A stretch of 64,000 nucleotides of DNA from Lunularia cruciata (Eukaryota > Streptophyta > Marchantiopsida > Lunulariales > Lunulariaceae), in NCBI GenBank assembly GCA_948567375.1, contig OX419762.1:44559034-44623033 (forward strand), read 5' to 3'. The translations under genes were made by a program, and so were the position numbers. The notes under the pieces are model-generated. The model ran no database searches and was not told the origin of the DNA. It was given only the letters and a program-made list of their open reading frames with translations. Positions within the stretch are counted from its first letter, which is position 1. Each line of letters begins with the position of its first letter. Positions 57,593-64,000 of this stretch are shown piece by piece.

Positions 57593-58269
57593 AAGACATG
57601 AAATCTTTATTAGCTTGTTGGAGAGACCATCACTAGAGGAGTGGCAATTACTATTTCTTAAAATGAAGATCCCAAAGATCTAACTCAGTTATGGCACCTA
57701 CGTTTGGGTCATATGAGTAAAAGGGGTCTAAGTGACTTGTCCAAGCAACAACTTTTGAAGGGCCTTAAAATTTGTAAGTTAAAATTTTGTGAGCATTGTG
57801 TAATAGGAAAACAATGGAGGGTAAGCTTTTCCACATGAGTTCATTGCACAAAGGGAATTTTAGACTATGTGGATTCTGATGTTTGGAGCCCTGCACCTAT
57901 AGCTTCAAAATCTGAAGCATTATATTTTGTATCTTTGGTTGATGATTACTCTAGGAGAGTATGGGTCTACACCATGAAGCAAAAATCAGAGGTCTTCTCT
58001 CTCTTTAAACAATGGAAGGTGATGATGGAGAAACAAACTGGAAGGAAAGTGGAGTGTTTGAGATCTGATAATGGTGGAGAATACAAATCTGGAGAGTTTG
58101 ATAGATATTGTAAGAGTGAAGGGATAATCCTCCACTTTACCATACCGGGTACTCCTCAAAAAAATGGTGTGGCAGAGCGGATAAACTATATATTCTTGGA
58201 GAAAGCAAGAAGTATGTTAAGCAACATCGGATTGGAGAAGAGTTTCTGGGCAGAAGTTATAAATACGAT
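57593..58269 (+). pseudogene. Copia-2 integrase zinc domain and catalytic core
   Basis: LWHLRLGHMSKRGLSDLSKQ and KFCEHCVIGKQWRVSF form the HHCC domain (57690-57830, stop at 57837). The core is open from 57869: VDSDVWSPAPI (first Asp), SLVDDYSRRVWVYTMKQKSE, LRSDNGGEYKSGEFDRYCKS (second Asp) and TPQKNGVAERINYIFLEKAR (Glu). All three catalytic residues are present. LTR G interrupts after EVINTI. Confidence 0.9.
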
Positions 58270-61200
58270 TGTGGTACCCACATTTTTGGTTTTCTTGAAA
58301 TAAAGATGAAGAAGTGTATAGAGGAGTCAGATTGCGCTTGTATGGCCAAAGAAGGCAAAGAAAAGAGTCTTCGGGATGAAACCAAAAGTAACATGGCTTT
58401 GGGTCATAAAGCAAAGTACTCGGAATTGCCCTGTCAGCATACAACCTGAAGTAAGAAGTATTCGTATCGGGGGGTGCTTAGCCCGAGGCAAGGACAATGT
58501 AACAACTTTCCTTTGGGGCAAAAAATTCAAGTAGGGACTGTTCAAAAACCGGCGGTCATATGCATGAAGGACACTTGACAGTGACAAGAGCATGCAAGAG
58601 GTGTGATTTCTTGGTAGAAACTCGAATTGAAGAGAGACGAAGAAAGCGCAACTCTATAAAAATTGGGCTAAAGATGAAGCAAAGTCAAGGAATTTTCCTT
58701 TGCTGTTGAGAAGTCGCCCTATAGAAGATCGTGGGAAGGGAAGTAGAGTCAAAGACGCGCTGGTGTGTAGAGGAGAATTCAAGAGAGCTAATCCGAGAGA
58801 TAGTGAGGAAGAAAGAAATATGAGAGGAGGGAAGAAGAACTCCAAATTCAGTGAGAAATCATGCAATTTGGAGGTTAGATGTGATCGCAAGAATTGAAGT
58901 CTTGAGCCGACTTTGGATCACATTCTTGGCATGGAACTGGAATGTGAGCTTTCCATGATTCATGACTGAGATAATCGAGAGTAGATGTCTTGATGGCCCC
59001 GAGGAAGAGAGGAAATCCGGCTTGCTGGATGGAGTTGGATTGGAGATTAGTACTCGGAAGAGAGGTAGGCGCAGATCAGGGTGCCACGTTCTTGGGGAAG
59101 GGAGAGGTAGCAAAAGAAACCCAGGAAGTGAGAGATGCATTCTCTTTGAAGTGTACAAAGAATGGATACAAAGTAAAGAGTTACAAGGATCTCGTGAAGA
59201 GAGGGATCATGAGTGCTCTCATGGCAATCTTGAAGCCGGAGAGAATAACTTATGTGATGAAGCACCAAGCGGTGTTCTTCCATAAGAAGTTTGCAGGGGA
59301 GCCAATTAACTAGGCAAGGTGCTTCCATGGGCAAACACGACAGATGGTGTGGAATTTGTGGGATAAATCACCTCTGCATTACATTGTGCCATTTGCAGCA
59401 CATTTCTATATGGGGCTGAATTTTCACAATGCGGCAAAGTGCAACAGAACGGTGTTGCATTTCCATCCCGACTTAAGGAAGGAGGTCAATGCGGAGGAGC
59501 AACATTACATTCTTCAAATCAGAAGCAACAATGAGCATTACACGCAGTCAGGGAAGAGTGTGCAGGTGGACATGAGTACTCCAAAGTTGAAAAAGAGGAG
59601 TTGACAAGGAGAAGGCGAAGACGTCAAGAGAACAAGGCCTCGGAAGATGAGAAGGGTAAACCCGAGGAAAGGTATGGTAGTAATTGCGTCGTTGGAGGAA
59701 GAATCGGAGGGCGAAGCCGAGTGCAAGTATGAAGACTCAGAAAAAGAAGAAGAACCCAAGCTCACACTACAAAGTGGAGACACAAGTAGTGACAGCGATG
59801 AAGGCGGAGAGATGATGTTAGTACCCGTAGAAGAAGAAGAAGAAGTCAAGATGGAGCTCAAGGAGGAAGGTAATGTGAAGTTAGAAGACAAAGTGCCAGA
59901 GCAGGAGGAGAGAAAAGCTCCCATTCAAGAAGGAGTTCATTCCAGGCAAAAGCCAAAGTGTAAAGCGGGTCCAAGCAAGGTAAGAGAAGAGGAGAATGCC
60001 AGTTCAGGAAGTGAAGCGTCTGTTCCGATACAATGATGGCAAAGAAGGCGAGTATCAAGAGAAGAAGAGGTGAAGAAGGAGGTCATTCCGCAAGTTGAAG
60101 TAGCCACGAGTGATGGAGTGGAGTACCTGTGGGAAGTTATGTGTCCTTTACTAGTGAAGTTGGAACACAAGAAGAAGGAAATGCAGTCAAAGTGTCTGGA
60201 GGTGAAGATTGTGTTGCAGGTGTTAGCCCGATTGGAAGAAGAGAACTTGGAATTGAAGAAGAGTATAATCCGAGGAGAGGAGGAAAGGGAGTACTACGAG
60301 TAGAGGTAGTAGTACAGAATCAAGTGATTGAGAACTTGAGGAGAGAAGCAAGGAATCAAGAGGAACTCATAAAGCAGAGTGACATAGCAAGGGAGAGACA
60401 AGTAGCTGAGAATGAGATCTTGAAGCAGTAGTTTGCTGATTCAAGATTAGAGATTATCCATGCTATGGCAAGAATAGCCAAGAAGGAACAAGAGCTCGAT
60501 AGGGTGATGGAGAGTGTAGAAGAGAAGAAGCAGCTGTGGCAACAAGAGTTGATAGTGCGATATAGAGAAGAAGAGAGGTTGCGAGAGTTACTTCACAATC
60601 AGGAGGAGAAGATTGTATAGAAGGAGAAGGAAAAGGAGGTTGTGAAAGTCAAGTTTGAGGCAGAATTGGCAAATGTACCAAGAGGATTGACTTGCAGATC
60701 GGGAACAGGAGAGGAAAATGAGATTGGAGCCATTGAAAGAGATTGTAATTAGAATGAATGTGATGCTGAGTACAGAGGCCAGTGTGTATATCAAAGAGAC
60801 GAGGCTGCACAAGTTGAAGTTTTTGGTGTAGGAGAGAAGGAGGAGACATGCAAAGGACATAGATTTGAATGCATTGTTGATTGGTCTCAGAACTTGTGTC
60901 GATAGGAAGATATTGGAGGTAGAAGACAATATTACAATTAAATTAGACTTAGTGAAATTGGAGATAGATAAACTTCGGAAAGATGTTAGAGCAAAACCCG
61001 AAGTAGAAGAAGTAGGAGTACAAATGTCTTTGGAGTTACGATTGGAGACATTAGAGAAGAGTGGGTCGGGAGATAAGGAGTTATCTCCCAAAATTTCAGA
61101 TCAGGAAAGAGAACTATTAGATTTGGTAGAAAATGTAGGAGTTATGAAACCCGATGATAGAGTGGTAGGAAGTAAAGTTACTTTGGGTTTGGGTTTAAAA

Positions 61201-62024
61201 GCCAAAGAAGACGTAGACATTGGATTGGATTAAAGATAGAATTGAGATTTGAATAGGCAGATATGAAAAGGTGCATTGTCATTTTGGATCTGCAGGTTTG
61301 TAGAGTTGTTAAGAGGTACATTAGGAAGATAACTATCAATTGCATCACTATTTAAGAGTGGCATTCATAGTCTTATGTTGTTCAGTGCTCATAATTTCTA
61401 AGAATAGATAAAGCAAAGTACTATGAAGTAGTGCTCGTCGTTTGAGCTTGATCCCGAGTATCAACTTTGTGTTTGTAATTGTGAGTGTGTGGAGAAATTC
61501 AAAGTGCAAGTCAGTGTGCTTGTTGGATGTTGGATTCCGTAGCCTTGATCTTCATTCTGTGTTTTTGATCCTGAGTGAAGTGCAATCAAAGCAATGCCTT
61601 GACAGATCTGAGAGGAATTGTAGTGTTGGTAGTATTCTGCATTTGTGAGTGCAATGTGAAGTTGATGTGAAGCAATTTTGATCAAGGAAGTTGTGCCTTC
61701 AGTGGAGGGGTGGAACACAATTCTAAGACAAAGTCGTTTTGCAGTGAAGTGCCATTTTTGGGAGAACCTGAATCATCACAATCAAGATTGTTTAGAAAGA
61801 TTTGAAGGTGTTGTGATTAAGAAGTGTGAATTCATGACAAAATTGCAAATTAGTGCTTGTTACTCTCTTCTGGGTGTGGTTTCTACCTAAGAGATTAAAT
61901 GCAACCAAGAAGAACTACATTGTTACTATTTGACTTCATATTTAGAAATTTCTGACTTGTATCTCTGTGAGAACGAACTTTACTTACCCGATTACCGCAA
62001 AAGTGTATTTTCCGGGTTGTCACA
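58270..62024 (+). repeat. Gypsy-3 solo LTR, copy G, 3755 bp
   Basis: Starts TGTGGTACCCACATTTTT, ends CCGGGTTGTCACA. The flanking five bases are ACGAT (58265-58269) and ACGGC (62025-62029), alike at three of five positions and differing by two transitions, so the target duplication is probably decayed. Copia integrase continues on both sides. The main promoter TATTTAAG is at 61349-61356. Confidence 0.85.
58682..61233 (+). pseudogene. LTR-encoded ORF, copy G
   Basis: The start codon aligns with AAG (58682). The N-terminal domain (DRGKGSRVKDALVCRGEFKR) shifts frame near 58850, then is readable at 58990-59313 (GNPACWMELDWRLVLGREVG, KETQEVRDAFSLKCTKNGYK) to TAG 59311-59313, where sister copies have TGG. 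It continues at 59344-59604 (PLHYIVPFAAHFYMGLNFHN). The acidic part is 59647-60036 and the coiled coil 60070-61233, ending KEDVDIGLD. More than six breaks. Confidence 0.65.
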
Positions 62025-62520
62025 ACGGCTTGTCATTTGGTAAACATTTCTCGCTCTACTGCTATTGAGTGTAAGACACCTATGGAAAAATGGACAAGTA
62101 GGCATGTTGATTAGTCTTCACTAGAGTATTTGGATGCATAGCTATGTTCATATTCAACAAGAACAAAGGACAAAGTTAGATCCCAAATCTAGAAAATGTA
62201 TATTCTTGGGATATGAGAAGGATACAAAGGGATATAGATTATGGGATCTAGAAAGGTGTTTTCTTGTTGTGAGTAGGGATGTAGTTTTTGATGAGACTAG
62301 TACAATGAAGACTATTACTATAGCAAAGAAAAGAAAAAACAAATTCAGTCAGATTTTGCTAAGATAGATATTGATCTTGGAAATGAAGACATTTCACCTC
62401 TTGTAGATCTACCAAGTGAACCATTAGAAGAGCAAAGCCCAGAAGTGATTCATGAACGTAGGTATCCAAATAGGGATAGAAGGCCTCCAAAGAGATTTGA
62501 TGATTTGATGATCTGGTAAG
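62025..62520 (+). pseudogene. Copia-2 integrase C-terminal region
   Basis: STAIECKTPMEKW, then VHIQQEQRTKLDPKSRKCIF, LGYEKDTKGYRLWD, VVSRDVVFDET (62134-62300), and RRPPKRFDDL near 62480. These are the usual copia landmarks between integrase and RT. RT does not follow. Confidence 0.8.
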
Positions 62521-62559
62521 AAGAACATAAGCATTGTAGCTTATGCTCTTCTTATGGTG

Positions 62560-64000
62560 TTGTAGGGTTTTTTTGGTCACTAGAGTGTGCCAGGCACCTG
62601 GCTGCTCATGCTTAGATTGCTCTTGTTGTAAATGACTTGAGACTTCTTAAAGTTGGACACTCTCTCTCTCTCTCTCACTCCGGTATGGTCGACAATCTCA
62701 TCCTGATAGGGCAGGTTGTTCTAATCGTTCCCAAAGGTTGGCTTCTCCTGGGGTTTTTAGGTTGGATCTCATAGATTAATGTTGATCTTTGCAGAATTGT
62801 TGTGTTTGTCCTTGTGGCTCTACTCTCATATAGTCTTGTTTCTAGTTCTCTTTTATGCTCGGGTTTGTGGTCTTGGATCAGATGGATTCCTAGGACAGGT
62901 TCTGATGAGACTTATGGAATAGTCACAAGCAAACTAACCATGATCAAACCTGGGTGTCCAGCTCACTGAACTATGTCAATCACCTAGACTGGGCCAAGAG
63001 CTCCTAAAATGGAGTTCTTCCCTTGACAATATTCATAATTCAGAGTGCACACATTTGTTCACGAATCACCATTTTAACCAGTCATGCAGTTGGACAAAGG
63101 CAAACAGCTCTTTCCTATGCAGTGACCACACCTAACTCATCAGATGTCCAATCAACTCACTCCAGCAAATCTTTCCATCCTTGTCCAATCACAAACAATC
63201 AACCTTCTCAACACCATCTCTTCTATGCCCTGTCATAGTCAAGACAAGATCACTCTTGGAAATTTGTTGGTCTTCTCTGTTAGCACAACCAAGCATTCCT
63301 CTCTTCCTTCTGCCCAGACTTTCTCCTTGAAGGTCCCCCTGTCTGGATCTCACTTTCTCATTTGATGCATCATCTCTCTTCCTTCTCTCTGCTCATACAA
63401 GCAATATCTCTCACCTTCAAAGTTCTCCGCCATAACTCTTCAGCCTGTCAGGAAAACAAGGAATTCTTCTCTCCTTCTGCTTTTGCACAGTCAACCGCCT
63501 TCCTTCCAAGATATCTCTCCTCTGCAGCCTTTGTCAAAACCTTCAACTTCTTTCCTTAAATCCTCTTTGGACTTGTTTCAGCCAAAGATCTCCTTCTTGA
63601 CCAATCAAAGCTCTCCCAAATCCTTTTGTGGCACTTCATTATCAAGACTCCTCTCTCTAAACTCTTCTTTCAGTTTCCATTCACTATCAAGACCCCTCTA
63701 TGATCTCTTGAAGTACTCTCCAAAGATTTAATGTCAATTCATTGTCAAAAGCTCCTCTTTGATCTCTTAAAGCATTCTCCAAAGCTTTGATGTCAACTCA
63801 CTATCAAGGGCTCCTCTTTGACCTCTTGAAGCATTCTCCAAAGCTCTAATGTCAATTCACTATCAAGAGCTCCTCTCTGACCTCTTGAAGCATTCTCCAA
63901 AGCTCTAATGCTTTGTCATCTCCTCTCTAGCAAGATTTCTCCCTCAAAGCATTTTCTCTCAAAGTCCTTCTTGTCTGCATCCAACAGCAAAACATCTCCT
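62560..64000 (+). mobile_element. Family X, copy 2, runs off right edge
   Basis: Colinear with 33516-35533 at low identity. The left joint follows copia sequence at about 62560. A (CT)n tract (62660-62676) and then pyrimidine-rich DNA follow; no convincing coding. Open frames at 63023-63731 are low-complexity artefacts. Confidence 0.55.
63680..63920 (+). repeat. 59-bp tandem array in family X copy 2, four units
   Basis: GATCTCTTGAAG/GACCTCTTGAAG begins units at 63702, 63761, 63820 and 63879, exactly 59 bases apart. Each is followed by ATTCTCCAAAGCT and TCAATTCACTATCAAGAGCT-like text. Confidence 0.9.

Larger units (their letters stand above)
49407..62560 (+). mobile_element. Ty1/copia element (Copia-2) split into four pieces by giant LTRs E, F and G
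   Basis: Gag (49480-50311), protease (53486-53809), integrase zinc domain and core (57593-58269) and integrase C-terminal region (62025-62520) are in normal order and on one strand. They are separated only by LTRs E, F and G, and resume mid-codon or nearby after each. No LTR of its own, RT or RNase H is seen; the left end abuts LTR D and the right end family X. Confidence 0.85.

Noticed and set aside
35534-62024. The 3.8-kb units as autonomous single-gene transposons rather than LTRs
   Set aside because: Copy A is followed by a tRNA primer site and copy C is preceded by integrase and a polypurine tract, which is LTR placement; TG...CA ends and 5-bp duplications agree.

Overview
The window comes from a land-plant nuclear genome. 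The evidence is a spliced secretory endo-beta-mannanase gene (GH5), Ty1/copia and Ty3/gypsy LTR retrotransposons with plant-type primer binding sites (initiator-Met and Asp tRNA), AT-rich decayed intergenic DNA, and stop codons of the TGG to TAG and CGA to TGA kind typical of heavily methylated plant DNA. The species cannot be named from the sequence. The nesting density and giant LTRs suggest a large, repeat-rich genome. One 200-base run of N (51289-51488) is an assembly gap.

Layout. 1-3466 (minus strand): 5' part of a mannan endo-1,4-beta-mannosidase gene, four exons, running off the left edge. 3467-4921: exon-like but unrecognised sequence. 4922-8175: decayed copia element (Copia-1) whose 5' LTR has expanded by tandem repeats and carries a GC-rich, coding-like insert. 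8176-21280: AT-rich non-coding DNA with a (TA)n tract, a small element with inverted ends, a foldback with arms of about 95 bases, a run of about ten palindromic motifs, and several tandem duplications. 21280-27250: gypsy relic (Gypsy-1) with a probable solo LTR in its integrase. 27394-33515: two copies of a second gypsy family (Gypsy-2) head to head. 33516-35533 and 62560-64000: two diverged copies of an unidentified pyrimidine-rich family (X), each with an array of about 60-bp repeats. 35534-47862: composite Athila/Tat-like gypsy sequence (Gypsy-3). 49407-62560: one copia element (Copia-2) broken into four pieces.

The most unusual system is the Gypsy-3 LTR. Seven copies (A-G) lie between 35534 and 62024. 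Four of them (B, E, F, G) are solo LTRs of about 3.75-3.79 kb with TG...CA ends. B, E and F have perfect 5-bp target duplications and G has an imperfect one. LTR identity is fixed by an Asp-type primer binding site just after copy A and a polypurine tract just before copy C. Each LTR contains, in its U3 part, the same long sense-strand reading frame of about 850 codons: a conserved globular N-terminal region, an acidic stretch, and a long coiled coil. Every copy here is broken by stops, frameshifts, deletions or the gap, but the frame is colinear in all seven. An LTR of this size with its own large ORF recalls U3-located genes such as sag of mouse mammary tumour virus. I know of no plant family described this way; that novelty is my inference and untested.

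No intact functional gene is present. The mannanase exons look functional but the gene is cut by the window edge. Everything else is decayed mobile DNA.
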